Source: Plasmodiophora brassicae
Lineage: Eukaryota; Endomyxa; Phytomyxea; Plasmodiophorida; Plasmodiophoridae
Length of the DNA stretch: 64,000 bases
Reading direction: 5' to 3'
NCBI GenBank assembly: GCA_039704465.1
Contig: JASFAU010000008.1
Span: 124,001-188,000 of the forward strand
The position numbers were made by a program, and so were the translations under genes. Under the pieces are notes generated by a model that saw nothing but the letters and a program-made list of their open reading frames with translations, had not been told where the DNA came from and ran no database searches. Shown one piece after another: positions 18,924-30,215 of this stretch. The first letter of the stretch is position 1, and the number at the start of each line of letters is the position of its first letter.

Positions 18924-21322
18924 ATGGCGGCCCCGGCCAAGTACGTCATCCCAGGTGCCATCGCCGAGGAGTCCAGCGACTGCGAGGAGAGCCACGATGA
19001 CGTCGGGTTCGCTCTGCCGATGGCGTCGTCGTCGCCCCGGCAGGGCCATCACCCACGCCAGCGCCCGTCCATGTACGCCTTCTCGTACCGGACCATGTTC
19101 CTGGCCTGCCTGGCCAGCAACGAGCCCGAGAAGGCGGTCGACATCGTCACGATCGCGCACGGCGCCGAATGGAACTTCCTGTACCAGGAGACGGGCCTGT
19201 CGCCGCTCTGTGCGGTCGTCGACCCGGCGGCATCGGAGCTCGACCCGCGCGCCATGCACGCCGTCGTCGATGCGCTCGTTGCACACGGCGCCCGACTCGA
19301 CTGGCCGCCGTCGTCACCGTCCCTGCAGGCGTCCCGATTCCACATTGCATTCGTCGCCGTACGCGCCTGCGTTCGAACGTGACCGCCACACGTCTCTGAG
19401 AACACTGCCAGGCGTCCTATGGGATCCGCGACGTCGTCGAACTCGTCCTGGACCTGGGGTACCCGGTCAACGCCACGTCGCCGGTCCCGGTGGACGACAC
19501 GGCGCCGAACCTGTTCGCCACGCTGGCCCATGCGGCGGCCAGCTCCGGGTCCATCCAGTGCATCGGTACGTGTCGACATCGCTGATGGTGGATCCCTCTG
19601 ACCCGATCGCGGCACGGGCAGAGCTCCTGCTGCACCGGGGCGCCGACTTCACCGCCGCCGACGGGTACGGCCGGACGCCATTGCACACGATGCTGTACAC
19701 GGCGCCGGACGACTCGATCGGCGACGTCCTGCTGCAGTGCGGGAACGACGCGTTCCAGGTGGACCACCTGGGGAACTCGGCGTTCGCCATGGCCGTTGCC
19801 GTCTGCCCCGACCTGGCGCGGTCCATGCTGACGGCGCGCAGCGTGTACCAGAAGCAGGCGGGGTCGGGGGCCATCTGGAAGCACGACTTCCGGCGCCTGT
19901 TCGTCGACGAGACGGCGCAGCCGCTCACGTTCCGCGTGTTTGGCGAAGCGACGTCCAGGACAGGCGCTGCTGTCCAGCCGGTGCCCTCGGCAAGCGCCGT
20001 CGTGACCCCTCCCGGGCAGCGCCTGTCCGCCCTGGCGCTGATCCTGCGCGCGTCACGACCAGAAGGACCTACTGTCGACGCCCATCGTCAAGTCGTACCT
20101 GCACGAGGGATGGTGCGTTGTCGCCCGCCGGATCTGGGTCACCGAGGTCGTCGAGTACACCGTCTTCGTGCTCAGCTTCCTCGCGCAGTGCCACACGTGG
20201 CCCACCGTTGCCGACCTGGCCGCCGGCGCCGCCCTCCAGTGGTACTCGTACGTCCTGTACTTCCTCAGTAAGGCGTCGTGGCCCGGCCCCCCGGCGATCC
20301 CATCGTGGCTGACGCGTCTGCACAGTCCTGCTCCTGTCGGCGCGATCGAACAGCAGGACGGCGCGCACCGTGCTGGTGTTGGGCCTGCGAACCTGGATCC
20401 GATCGATCTGGAACGTCGCCGCCCTGCTGCTGCAGTCGTCCCTGGCGTTCATCCTGATCGCCCAGCTGGTCGTCATCTGCGGCTGGGCGTCGGCCTGGAC
20501 CGCCTATTGGGTGAACGCCACCGCCGTCGTGCAGGTCCTGTTCGGCGTCCGGTTCCTGCGGTTCGCCTGCGTCCCGAAGATGACGGGCGCGCTGGTCGCC
20601 ATGGTCGTCATCATGTTGGACGACGTCGCCCGGTTCTTCGCCTTCTTCCTGGCGTTCTACGTGCCGTTCACGAACGCCTATAACTATCTGCTCTTCCGGG
20701 AGAACGTTACCATCGAGTATCACAACGTGGCCATGCTGCTCTTCCGATGGATATTTGGAGGTCGGGCGTCAACGCTGCGCTGTGGGTATCGTTGACGCTC
20801 ATTGCGTCTACGTAGGCGCCGATTACTCCATATTCAAGGACAACCTAGCGCCCGGCAATGTCGACATGGCGCAGTCCATGTTCATCCTGTACCTGGTCAC
20901 CGTTGTCATCGTCCTGATCAATATCCTGGTCGGTGCCGGTCGGCCGTGCGTGCCTGTTGCGCTGACCGACCGCGATGGCGCAGGCCGCTCTGCTGACCAA
21001 CACGTTCAACGCGGTCGTCGAGTCGTCCGACCTCGAGTACATGAAGGCGTTCGCTAGTGCGTTCCTGGAGCTGTCCTGCCTCGCGCCGCGAACATCGATC
21101 GGCCTGTTCCATCGGCACCTGCTGGACAGCAACCTGAAGCCGATCTTCGCCGACAAGCCCAGCGCCGGCGAATCGAACTGGGCGCGCCTCGTCAAGTCGC
21201 GCCTGGACCGGATGCTCTCCCAGCAGAGCGAGCTCGCATCGTCCGTCAAGCAACTTCGTATGCGGGGCCATGCCCAGGGTAGCCGGACGCCCAGCCTGGA
21301 CAAGTCGTCCACCGTTATATAA
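18924..21322 (+). CDS. TRP-type cation channel with ankyrin repeats
   Basis: A seven-exon gene: 18924-19358, 19412-19565, 19622-20001, 20063-20267, 20326-20760, 20816-20928 and 20984-21322. Introns are 53-61 nt, the phases all agree, and the product is 686 residues. The N-terminal half carries ankyrin-like repeats (HGARLDW, GYGRTPLHTML, DHLGNSAFAMAV). About six hydrophobic spans follow from residue ~370 on, then a pore-like AMLLFRWIFGG and an S6-like VTVVIVLINIL leading to TNTFNAV, typical of TRP-family ion transport domains. The short C-terminus is polar. It probably lies in the plasma or an internal membrane; selectivity cannot be told. A truncated copy lies at 3427-10731. The start follows a 115-bp gap after GLRX3. 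Confidence 0.8.
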
Positions 21323-21581
21323 CAAGCAAATGCTTCCGGCGTACCCAATTGCAGGGCCCTCTGGTGCGGACGTCTGGCTCGTGGGTCGTTTCACAGGTGG
21401 CAGGCAGCAGCCGTCGGTGTCCAAATATGTAAGGGGGCGTCCTGGCTTCGTCCGAACGGCGAACCCGGGACACATCATGAGTCGTGTGCTCGTGTCGTGC
21501 GGTTTCCGATGTCTGAGGAAGGTGTCCCAAGTGTCAGGGGTTACAGCCCCTCTTCAGTGAACGGAGGGGAGGGGGGAGGGG

Positions 21582-22138
21582 GCTGCCCCAGTGACCTGGT
21601 TGGTCAAGCGAGCAGTCGTGGAACCGCAAGGTCCACAGTTCGAGGCACGAACTCTCTATGGAAATTCGTGGAGCAAGCAGTGACCTGGTTGGTCAAGCAA
21701 GCAGTCGTGGAACCGCAAGGTCCACAGTTCGAGGCACGAACTCTCCAAAAAAAATGTCCGGTACCCAACAGCCGCGAGTGTTGAAGGGGTGATCTACTGA
21801 TCAGGCAGCCCAAAGTGCCAGAGCAATAAGGGTCTCGATTGAGCGTCTGGGGAGGTAAACGAACGGCCCGCAACTCAAGGTATGTCGGCATCCCGGATCC
21901 CGGCATAGACGGTATGGCGACGAAGTTCGACAACGTGCAGTTGACAAGTCCGAGCGAATCACGTCCCGTTCCGATATCGTCCAGGCGCGAAGAACCCAGT
22001 ACAAAGATGATGGGCCGCCACTGCCAGGCCGGGGGACGTTGGCGTTCTGCTGGCTGAACCTTCGGTCCTCGGACATGAGACCGAGTCGCCTGCGTGAAAA
22101 GCGCGAAGCACAAATAAACTAAACTAACTAAACTAACT
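21582..22138 (+). mobile_element. SINE-like element, copy c
   Basis: The same family as 15431-15915 on the opposite strand. It starts with GCTGCCCCAGTG as copy b does, has two tandem tRNA-like heads (about 21599-21655 and 21681-21750), a run of eight A, the shared body, and a tail of AACTA/AACT repeats at 22114-22138. No clear target duplication is seen. It separates the channel gene from kinase unit 2. Confidence 0.75.
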
Positions 22139-22338
22139 CGGACGTTTTGGCGTGCCTCACAGTGCACAAAGCAGAGAGTCTGTACCGTCACACGATCTAT
22201 CCACGCCCACAAGGGGCCATTGTTCCGCGTGACATGCGACCGGACGGGAAGACGGATTGTTGTATCGAACTGAAAAGCCCGAGAGAGTGGCGGCCTGACG
22301 ATGACGACAAGCGATGGTGTGCGGGTGACCGAGGAGAA

Positions 22339-24663
22339 TCATCGCCGGGCAATGAAGCCATTGTCCGCAGCATTCTGCTGGAACTCATTGTGCAAGTCGA
22401 CCAGGAATTCGTGGACGCTCGGCGATACGATGCGTTGGGCGGGCTCCGGTGCCGACATGTTGTGCGCTATCATCTCCAGGTGGCAAAGAACGTCGTCAAA
22501 CTTGTGGGGAACGTCAGGGCGCCTCCACACCTCGTCCTGAGCACAGGACAGGAAATACGCCGCTGTACGACCCAGGCTCCACATGTCGGAGGCCGCCGAA
22601 TAGACGCCGGCGTCCAGCGCTTCCGGCGCGATGTACCCTTGGGTACCGGCACCGGGTCGCATCTCCACGCCCGTCTGCGGGTCGTCCACACGGCACGCCA
22701 GATCGAAATCGGTCACCCGCCAACCTTGCACGGCGACGCTGTACATGATGTTGTTCGGGTTAATGTCGCGGTGGACAATGCCGGCGCGAGATAACGTGCC
22801 GAGTGCGGCCAAGCCGTCGATAAAGAAGCGCACAAGCACCAAGCCGATGTCGTTAACTGACAACTGCCCGAAATCGACGTCTTCGAGGCGCTCTTCAACA
22901 AGAACAACGCCGCCGCCGTTGCTGCGCGGCAAGGCGATGGACCCGAACAGGCGTGCGACGCCGTCGCCCTGCGAGTCCCGCATGAGCGCGGGCTCTTCGG
23001 CGGCGCTGCCCATCTTCTGTTTGACGGCGAGGTCATCGACGAGCGCGACAGACGCAGCTTGGCGAGTACGACTTGGTCCGTCGGAGCGTCCGCGTTTGCG
23101 CGGTGGACGACCAGAAGAACTCGTGCGCGGACTCCCTGATTTTTTCGCCGGCGTCCGCTGCGAATGCGGCCGCTTCGCCGTGGATGGCCGCGATGACGGT
23201 GGGGGGCCAAACGATGTCGGGTACGGAAACACGTCCTCGACGTCGCCATGCGACAGCATCGCGTGGTAGACACTGGCCTGACGACGCACGGCGTCGCAAA
23301 AGGAGGACAATGAGCGGAGCCGGTTCAGGACGTCGGCTTGTTGCGGCGCCGGATCAGGAGGGGGTCTTGTGCGAGCGACTGCAGAGGCGGCCGATGCGAC
23401 GCGATGCGCCAACTCCGTGAGGAACGCCTCATTGTCGCGGTCCAACGACTGCGGCGCCTCAATGTCGCTGTAGACACCCTGGAGCTGCACTGCTTCATAC
23501 GAAGGCGTCCGTACGAACGATCGCCAGGTCGGGTCGCAGCGAGCAACGAACGACACACGGCCCGCATCGTGGTCGTTATCAAAAATCGGAATCATGACAA
23601 CTGGCTGGAATTGGAACGCGCCGACAAGCAACCCGAACTGGCGCAAGCTGCTCCGTTCGCCGACAGGACGACGTCGAACAGAACCGATGCGTGCAAGCAG
23701 CGTCACCGCCATCATGACGAGCAATTTGCGGAAATCCTTATGATCTTCTTCGTTCCCGACGGCGTGCGCCGATACCTCGACCAGAAGCAGAGGCAGCTGC
23801 CGTGCTCTGGCGACACGATCCTCATCGTTGTTATCCGGAGCCAGCATGCACGCGTAGTCAGCGAACTGCGGGGAGTACCCTTCAATCACGCCGGCCATAG
23901 ACAGCTCCAACACCGACGTCAACAGCGGTTTGGTCAGCGGACGCAGCAATGCGTTAAGGAGCCGGTCCCATAAGCGGCAGTGGAACTGCAGCTCTTGGCG
24001 CTCGCCGCTCAGTGTTGATTGCTGAAACTCGACGACGACACCGATGGCGACCTCCCGACAGTACCGGACGTACTGATTCTTGATGATATCACCACCGTTG
24101 TTGACGTCGAGCGACCGCTTGACCATGCGCGATGGGAACCAGTCTTCGTCTGGCAGCAACGCCATCATTGTGTCGCCGTCTCCTGAGACCTCGTTCTGCC
24201 AGGCGATGCTCCCATACGCGTCACGGTTGAAGTTGGGAACCAGCTGCTGCAGCGCATAGTCTGAGACGACGCCAAATTGCGACAGGGAATATGCCCGAGA
24301 CAGGGACGCCAATGGGAACTTATTGCGCTGCATGGACGGCCTCAACTTGTTATACTCGTGGGCGGCGGTGTCGGACGCAGCGGCTGCCAGATCACCACGA
24401 CGGTACTGCGGTGGCAAGGCAGGTATATCGGCAGCGGCCCGCAGTCGGTCGTTGTACATCTGAATTAGCATGTTGGCGTGCTGTTCGGACCGCCGATCAG
24501 CGGGCAAAACCGCCATCGCTTGAAGATACAGCCAAGTTTGGTCCATGTCGACGCGTGGGCTTTCACGACCGAAGGCGACGACCCGCATTAGTTCATCGAT
24601 ACACTCGTTGAGCCATGATGACGAGGAGGGCGACAGCGGTGCCGACGACGACGATGACGCCAT
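22339..24663 (-). CDS. Nuclease-like/protein kinase fusion protein, unit 2
   Basis: An intact single-exon copy, 774 residues, ATG at 24663, TGA at 22339. Residues 1-16 are Ser/Pro-rich. Residues ~20-290 are unassigned and helical. Residues ~290-325 (LLLVEVSAH ... DFRKLLVMM) look like the core of a restriction-endonuclease-fold domain. Residues 497-508 and 519-525 are basic, nuclear-localisation-like. Residues ~538-760 form a kinase with AVK (K548), HRDINPNN (631-638), DFD (652-654), APE (679-681) and DMWSLG, but no Gly-rich loop. Nuclease-fold plus kinase is known from Crinkler/CR effectors; assignment here is by pattern only. No signal peptide is seen. About 98% alike to unit 3 by eye. Confidence 0.78.
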   Translation of the reverse strand: MASSSSSAPLSPSSSSWLNECIDELMRVVAFGRESPRVDMDQTWLYLQAMAVLPADRRSEQHANMLIQMYNDRLRAAADIPALPPQYRRGDLAAAASDTAAHEYNKLRPSMQRNKFPLASLSRAYSLSQFGVVSDYALQQLVPNFNRDAYGSIAWQNEVSGDGDTMMALLPDEDWFPSRMVKRSLDVNNGGDIIKNQYVRYCREVAIGVVVEFQQSTLSGERQELQFHCRLWDRLLNALLRPLTKPLLTSVLELSMAGVIEGYSPQFADYACMLAPDNNDEDRVARARQLPLLLVEVSAHAVGNEEDHKDFRKLLVMMAVTLLARIGSVRRRPVGERSSLRQFGLLVGAFQFQPVVMIPIFDNDHDAGRVSFVARCDPTWRSFVRTPSYEAVQLQGVYSDIEAPQSLDRDNEAFLTELAHRVASAASAVARTRPPPDPAPQQADVLNRLRSLSSFCDAVRRQASVYHAMLSHGDVEDVFPYPTSFGPPPSSRPSTAKRPHSQRTPAKKSGSPRTSSSGRPPRKRGRSDGPSRTRQAASVALVDDLAVKQKMGSAAEEPALMRDSQGDGVARLFGSIALPRSNGGGVVLVEERLEDVDFGQLSVNDIGLVLVRFFIDGLAALGTLSRAGIVHRDINPNNIMYSVAVQGWRVTDFDLACRVDDPQTGVEMRPGAGTQGYIAPEALDAGVYSAASDMWSLGRTAAYFLSCAQDEVWRRPDVPHKFDDVLCHLEMIAHNMSAPEPAQRIVSPSVHEFLVDLHNEFQQNAADNGFIARR

Positions 24664-26345
24664 TGATGATGATGATGCGTTGCGGAATGCGCAATGGCCA
24701 AGTCCGTGGAGCGAGCAGCCTCTCCGAGAACACGCGCGTTGTACGTGGCTCGCAAACTGACGGGACTATGGACGACGTGGAGTCGGGTCTGGTCCCGGAA
24801 TATTCACGCAACCCTGGATGACTTACATGGCGCTCGGACGCTCCAGGAACGGCCTCATTCGCTCATCGTGCGTGCGCAGCACCGAGGTCGACGCGCACGC
24901 GCAGATGTCCCGTCGGGCTAGCTCCAACAACATGTCGCTGCGATACGCCGACAATACCAGGATCGGCTCATTTCATGGCCGCCCGACATGCTGTTGTCTT
25001 CTACATCACACGGCAGGTCGTCCCTGACGACGCGCCTGCCTGCACCTGGGTCGACTTCGCCGCCGACCAGTGACATTCCCCAACAGACCCAATACGATCT
25101 CAACACGTCCTTCTGGACGCTTGACTTCGCGCGCGTCATCGAACTCATTAGCCGCATGTAACACGTCGCGTCAAGCACGTCTGGGAGGATGCCCTGCACC
25201 TCGCCGCCGGGTACGAATCGTCGCCTCAGGCACTGACCCAGGCCGTCTAACTCGTACTGCTGGACAGGGTACGCCTGCTGTCGCCTGCCATCTCCCGTCC
25301 AGCATCAGCCGCAGCGGGGCAGCGGCGTCCTGCCTTGCCTGGCCGGGTCCAGCACCGCGCTGGCCTGATCCTCAGCGGAGGTGGCGACCTGGCCACCCGC
25401 CGGTCGCTGCGATCGGTCTGGCGCGCCCTGACCTGCACCATGCATCGATGTGTGTGCCGAACCACCAAGAGCGCCACAGAGGTCGCCGTCCGTCCGCCTG
25501 GCGAGCGTCGCTTGCCTGTCCTGCAGATCGTCCCGCAGACCAGCGGTGCCCAGCGCCTGTTGCCGCCGGTCGACATGCGAACGCGTGCCTGCCGTCGAAG
25601 ACCCGCCGCCATCCCGGCCGTCACATCTTCACCTGTTGAACCGTTCAATACAAGCAGACGAAGTCTACACGTTCGTGTCCCGCGCCTGCATGTCGTCCTG
25701 GCGTCAGCCGGCACCGAGCGGCAGCGTTCGAAGAAAACGGTGCAGGGGGGACGGGGCCCGTTGCCGGGCATGGGCTCCGTCGTCTCCCGCCACCTGCCGG
25801 TCGATCACGGCAAACTATGGCCGATCAGACCACTCCAGCGACGTAAGCAGGTCGTGCATGGCCGCGGGTAAGCAGGTCGGGCATGGCCGCGGGCAGGTAC
25901 AACAGTACCTGTCACCCGATTTCCAGGCGGAGTGAACTTGCCAAGAAAGTCAAGCTATCCTCGCATTTCAGTCTTCATGGCGGATGTACACAGCTACACG
26001 CGCCTTTGTTGTCTTGTCCGCCGATGAAATGACTGTGTATGTTTGGTCTACACTGTCCAAGTATAATTAAAATAATTACTGTAATTACAACATGAATTAA
26101 CGTAATTACGTAATTAAGATCGGCCCAGGCCGTAATTAAACCGCCCTGCCGACATCCCCTGAGTCTGACAGTAGGACGCAAAGCGCCAGTGTCCCGCCCT
26201 GGCCGATTTGGATGGCGAACGAACCCCGTTACCGTTCCACGCAACGACGGTGGTGCCGCACGTGACATGCGTGCGCCAGCGGTTCGATCAGGAGCCGAAG
26301 GTGGATCTTTCAAAATACGTAGCGCACTGGTGTTGGTTGGCTGAT
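24664..26345. repeat. 5' flank of kinase unit 2 (shared block, full length)
   Basis: This ~1.7-kb region matches 39356-41044 almost base for base and partly matches the flanks of units 0 and 1. It ends at about 26345, where the two copies diverge. It includes an AT-rich cluster of AATTA motifs (26053-26145). Open stretches such as one at 25070-25160 (+) look codon-like but do not splice together in any way I can defend. No confident gene. Confidence 0.6.
26053..26145. other. AATTA-rich cluster
   Basis: Seven AATTA/TAATT motifs, several overlapping as GTAATTACGTAATTA, lie within about 90 bp of otherwise GC-rich DNA. The identical cluster is at 40748-40840 in the duplicated block. The role is unknown; it could be a binding site array or promoter of the adjacent unit. 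Confidence 0.5.
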
Positions 26346-26642
26346 CGGATCGGTTTACTCGTTGAACACAGGGATCGCTGGATTGGCGTCGCGGAAGACC
26401 CCGCCGTTGTGTGGCCACCCACTCACGCAGTCCTTTCGACAGCGCGCGCTGAAAACGTTCCAGTGCCCGTGCCCTAGCCACGACATTGACGTCGACCTTG
26501 AGCTGATAATATATATGGCGACGTGCAAAACCGGCATCAAAACGTTCTCTGCCCATCTCGACAGCGTCGTGTCCTCAAATTCGCCCTCGTTGTCGACGAC
26601 GTCGTCAGACTCATTGTCCGTTGAAACATCCCAGGCGGAGAC
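26346..26642 (-). pseudogene. Possible acidic-protein exon cut by gypsy-B
   Basis: On the minus strand, the sequence flanking gypsy-B on both sides (32184-32230, then 26642 down) reads through the single target copy as one open frame. It encodes an acidic stretch (AVSAWDVSTDNESDDVVDNEGEFEDTTL). The frame goes on to a stop near 26355, or, with a candidate 20-nt GT-AG intron (26509-26528), into a longer Arg-rich frame. I do not recognise the protein. Its downstream end coincides with the edge of the duplicated block. Confidence 0.35.
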
Positions 26643-26729
26643 TGTCACGATCAGGCAAGCTGATGCAACGAACGCTTTGACGGACTGGCGAAGTCCGTCG
26701 CGGGGTTCGGGATTTATTCAGTTATCACA
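26643..26729 (-). repeat. 3' LTR of gypsy-B
   Basis: An 87-bp direct repeat of 32092-32178 with no visible difference. It is preceded on the + strand by target copy GAGAC. A short purine stretch (AGAAGAGGA on the minus strand) lies 7 bases away rather than touching the LTR. Confidence 0.92.
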
Positions 26730-26742
26730 GAATAGTCCTCTT

Positions 26743-28416
26743 CTAGCGATTGGGTCTCCGCCGGTTTCGGGAGCGAGGGCCAGGTTTATCGGGATATCGA
26801 GCATGAAATTCAGCAATCGCTTGGTCCAGGCCTCCTGTCCCATGGAGATTGCCCGCGGGTTCCCAGGTGCGATCGGACGGGGAGTATCCTTCCCAATCTA
26901 TGAGATATTGCAACCGCCCCGACCGGTATCGGGAATCCAAGATCGACTTAACGATGAACAGGGGCTGGTCGTCATCTTCCAATACAATGGGCGGCGGCGG
27001 TGGCTGTTGGCGATGTGGAAGGACATTAGGCGTATACGGTTCCAGCTGTGACACATGGAAGACGTTATGTAGGCGCGAGGTAGGAGGCAGCTTCACTTCG
27101 TATGCGACGGGGTTAACTGTGCGAACCACTTGGAAGGGTCCCAGCAGACGGTCATCCAGTTTCCCGCACGGGCGGCCAGTCGATAAGGTTCCACGCCTGA
27201 GCATGACGAGATCGCCCACCTGCAGTGGTGGTGGTTCGCGGCGACGGCGATCCGCAGAGCGCTTCATAGCGTCGACCGCCCGTTGCAGTTGGCCCTTCAA
27301 GTAGCGGCGAACCTTCTCAAGGAATTCGGCACGCTCATCGGCGGCTGGGTTACAGACTTGGCCATTCCTGGGTCGAGGCTCCGTCACCCTTGGATGAAAC
27401 CCGTAGTTGGCGAAAAACGGCGACATGCCGGTGGCCGAATGGTCGGCGTTGTTGTACGCGAACTCGGCCATAGGCAGAAGTTGCAGCCAGTCGTCCTGCA
27501 TGTAGCTAACATAGCAGCGTAAGTATTGTTCGAGGATCTGGTTCACGCGTTCCGTCTGGCCGTCGGATTCCGGGTGCCGGGATGAAGACAAGTTCCGTTG
27601 GATACCAAGACGGTCCAGTAAGTGCTTCCAGAAGGCCGACACGAACTGGGGCCCCCGGTCGGAGACGATGTCGTCCGGTAGGCCATGCAGGCGGAATATC
27701 TGCTGCAAAAACAGGTCGGACAGCTCGACCGCTGTGAGGGTCTCCTTGCACGGAATGAAGTGGGCCATTTTCGAAAACCGGTCGACGACGACGAGGACCG
27801 AATCGTAGCCGTCGGAAACTGGAAGCTTGACAATTAGATCCATTGAGATCGATGACCACAGAGAACTCGGCAAGGGAAGAGGCAGCAGGAGCCCGGACGG
27901 TTTGTGGCGCGGAGACTTGCTTCTCTGACAAATGTCGCAGGATGAGACGTACAGTTTGACGAAGGCCCTCATGCCAGGCCACCAAAATTCACGCTGGACA
28001 AGCCCAAGCGTTTTGCGGATACCAAAGTGACCAGAGGCCCTATTATCGTGGAGTTGCCGGAGGATCTCGATCTTGCATTCGTCTCCGGAGACGACCAAGG
28101 AGCGTCCTTTGTACAGGAGGCCGTCTCTCAGGCAATACTTCCTACCTTGAGGTCGGTCGAGCAGACCGGCAATCTTGGCGACGAACGGATCACTCGCTTG
28201 GTGTCGTCGGATACGGTCTAGGAGAGGCTCGGACGGAGCCGCCTCCGCGTGGACGGTGAACGCGTCCACCACGGGGGACGGAACTAGGCGATGAAGCGGG
28301 AGCAGTTGGAGAGATTGTTGCAGGATGCCTTCTTCAGACGCCGTCGGGACGTACTCCGGGCGGCGCGTCAAGGCGTCAGGTTTACCGTGCAAGCGGCCCG
28401 GTCGGTGCTGAATCAT
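26743..28416 (-). CDS. Gypsy-B integrase and chromodomain
   Basis: 557 codons. The end of RNase H leads into the zinc-binding HHCC module (H and H in [11 protein letters not shown] and C in CDICQRSK). The catalytic core has D in SMDLIV, D in SDRGPQF and E in SDGQTERVN. The GPY/F-type C-terminal region ([18 protein letters not shown]) and a chromodomain ([20 protein letters not shown] ... TWEP) follow. It inserts element DNA and steers it to modified chromatin. It ends with TAG, 14 bases from the 3' LTR. The start at 28416 is only where this frame opens; it belongs to the pol polyprotein. Confidence 0.88.
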   Translation of the reverse strand: MIQHRPGRLHGKPDALTRRPEYVPTASEEGILQQSLQLLPLHRLVPSPVVDAFTVHAEAAPSEPLLDRIRRHQASDPFVAKIAGLLDRPQGRKYCLRDGLLYKGRSLVVSGDECKIEILRQLHDNRASGHFGIRKTLGLVQREFWWPGMRAFVKLYVSSCDICQRSKSPRHKPSGLLLPLPLPSSLWSSISMDLIVKLPVSDGYDSVLVVVDRFSKMAHFIPCKETLTAVELSDLFLQQIFRLHGLPDDIVSDRGPQFVSAFWKHLLDRLGIQRNLSSSRHPESDGQTERVNQILEQYLRCYVSYMQDDWLQLLPMAEFAYNNADHSATGMSPFFANYGFHPRVTEPRPRNGQVCNPAADERAEFLEKVRRYLKGQLQRAVDAMKRSADRRRREPPPLQVGDLVMLRRGTLSTGRPCGKLDDRLLGPFQVVRTVNPVAYEVKLPPTSRLHNVFHVSQLEPYTPNVLPHRQQPPPPPIVLEDDDQPLFIVKSILDSRYRSGRLQYLIDWEGYSPSDRTWEPAGNLHGTGGLDQAIAEFHARYPDKPGPRSRNRRRPNR

Positions 28417-28429
28417 GAAGTCGAAGCCG

Positions 28430-29266
28430 CTAAGCAGTTGGGACCATCGGATTTGGCGCGGATTGCTTGTGGGTCGTCATGAAGTACTTGAGGTTGCGGT
28501 GGTCGCTGTGCACAAGTGTCTGATGTTCATCCGAATCCAGGAACTGGCGCCATTTCTCGAAGGACGCAACAACGGCCAGGAGCTCTTTGTCGTAGACCGC
28601 ATATCGGATCTCAGCGGGGTCCAGTTTCCTCGAAAAGAACGCCAGAGGGTGTAAGTCCCCGTCACGGCCCCGTTGTGAGAGGACCATGGCAATGGCGAAG
28701 TCGGAGGCATCCGTTTCAATCTCGCACGGCACGCTAGGATCGAAGTGGGCGAGGACCGGAGCGCGTGTGAACGCGCTCTTCAGAGTTGCGAAGGCGGTCG
28801 AAGCAGTCTCGTTCCAGATAAATTCGGTTTCCCCGCGAGTAAGGTTCGTCAAGGGAAGTGCGATCTCCGCGAAATGCGGGATGAACTTTCGGTAGAAGTT
28901 GGCGAACCCAAGGAAGACTTGCAGCCCGTGGAGGTCACGCGGCGGGGCCCACGCGAGTATTGTGTCTACTCGGCTGGGATCCAACCGGAGGCCGTCCTTG
29001 GACACTAAGTAGCCGAGGAATTCGACCTCCGGTGCGTCGAACAAGCACTTAGACAGTTTGGCCGTCAGGCGCGCGGAGCGTAGACGTTCGAGCACCAAAC
29101 GCACGTGCTGTTCATGTTCCTCAGCATTCTTGGAGAAAATCAAGATGTCGTCAAGGTAAACAACAACGAAACGGTCAATGAAGTCGCTGAATGTCTCGTT
29201 CATGAAGGCTTGAAAGGATGCCGGGGCGTTGGCAAGCCCGAAGGGCATAACCAGGTACTCGAACAA
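28430..29266 (-). CDS. Gypsy-B reverse transcriptase core and RNase H
   Basis: This contains the RT blocks [15 protein letters not shown] and [12 protein letters not shown] (the catalytic YxDD), the thumb region EFLGYLVS, and RNase H ([29 protein letters not shown]). It overlaps the frame of the RT N-terminal part around 29200-29270, where one base is out of register near the start of the FSKIDLR motif. It ends near 28430, where a second slip separates it from the integrase frame. Confidence 0.85.
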   Translation of the reverse strand: MFEYLVMPFGLANAPASFQAFMNETFSDFIDRFVVVYLDDILIFSKNAEEHEQHVRLVLERLRSARLTAKLSKCLFDAPEVEFLGYLVSKDGLRLDPSRVDTILAWAPPRDLHGLQVFLGFANFYRKFIPHFAEIALPLTNLTRGETEFIWNETASTAFATLKSAFTRAPVLAHFDPSVPCEIETDASDFAIAMVLSQRGRDGDLHPLAFFSRKLDPAEIRYAVYDKELLAVVASFEKWRQFLDSDEHQTLVHSDHRNLKYFMTTHKQSAPNPMVPTA

Positions 29267-30153
29267 TCCGTACGGTGTCCGGAATGCTGTCTTCCATTCG
29301 TCACCTTCGCGAATGCGGATCTGGTTGTACGCACTTCGAAGGTCGATCTTGAGAAGACCGTTGCTTGACCGAGTGTCGAAAGCAGCTGGTCGATGAGCGG
29401 AAGTGGGTAACGGTTCTTCACGGTGACCGAGTTCAGGCCTCGGTAATCAACGCAAAGCCGTAACGAACCATCCTTCTTCTTCGCGAAAAGGATCGGCGCG
29501 CCGGCAGATGAACGCGACGGCCGTATGAAGTTCGACTGGAGGTTATCTTCCAAATACTTCTTGAGGGCTACCTGTTCGCGGGGAGACAAGCCGTAGAGGC
29601 GACAGAATGGAGGCTCCGTCCCCGGTTTCAGGTCGATCGAGCAGTCAGAGGCGCGGTGCGGCGGTAAGGATGTGGCGGTGGCCTCGTCGAACACGTCGGC
29701 AAAATCCTGGTATTTTTCAGGTATCTTCGTCTGCTCTGACTCGGTGTCCTCGGTCCACGTATAATGGATGAGGTAGCACTGAGCGTCGTCCATGAGTGCG
29801 TCCAGGAACGGTTCGGCGTCGACTAGATGGATGGGAACGTTGGCCGCCAGAGGTTCTTCAGTGCTTGGTGCCGGCAAGGGAACGTGGTCGATCCGCGTCC
29901 CGTCGCCTTGATTAGAATCCGTGGGCCGTACGTCGCACGACGACTGTGGAGCATCTCCGGCTAGAACGTCAGGGCCGGCGTTCGGCGGGGCGATCGGACA
30001 GGCGTCGTCAGATGACGTGTTTAGATAAGCACGAAGGTCGACGCGTGCGGGTTCGCGGCACATAGTGACGAAGGCAAGCGCCCAAGCGGCCGCCACGATG
30101 GATGAGCACATGAACAGGCTGACCACCTGGCGTGCCCTGGAACCGTCGTCCAA
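29200..30153 (-). CDS. Gypsy-B linker and reverse transcriptase N-terminus
   Basis: This region follows the protease. A variable linker is followed by the conserved start of Ty3/gypsy RT ([67 protein letters not shown]). The frame is lost shortly after ATVFS, and RT continues in the next frame. Confidence 0.8.
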   Translation of the reverse strand: MDDGSRARQVVSLFMCSSIVAAAWALAFVTMCREPARVDLRAYLNTSSDDACPIAPPNAGPDVLAGDAPQSSCDVRPTDSNQGDGTRIDHVPLPAPSTEEPLAANVPIHLVDAEPFLDALMDDAQCYLIHYTWTEDTESEQTKIPEKYQDFADVFDEATATSLPPHRASDCSIDLKPGTEPPFCRLYGLSPREQVALKKYLEDNLQSNFIRPSRSSAGAPILFAKKKDGSLRLCVDYRGLNSVTVKNRYPLPLIDQLLSTLGQATVFSRSTFEVRTTRSAFAKVTNGRQHSGHRTDCSSTWLCPSGLPTPRHPFKPS

Positions 30154-30215
30154 ACGACAATCTGGTAGACGTCGACCGGCTCCCCGCCTGTGTCGCTGCT
30201 CCCGCGCCGGCGACG

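Noticed and set aside
20002..20062. Apparent frameshift in the channel gene between the ankyrin and membrane parts
   Set aside because: A 61-nt GT-AG intron (20002-20062) in phase 0 removes it, and its size fits all other introns.
24593..24811. A small membrane protein (IIIINGVIVVVGTAVALLVIM) overlapping the kinase-like gene start
   Set aside because: It is the out-of-frame reading of the (ATC)n/(GTC)n stretch that encodes the Ser-rich leader. It has no start context of its own and overlaps the long conserved frame.
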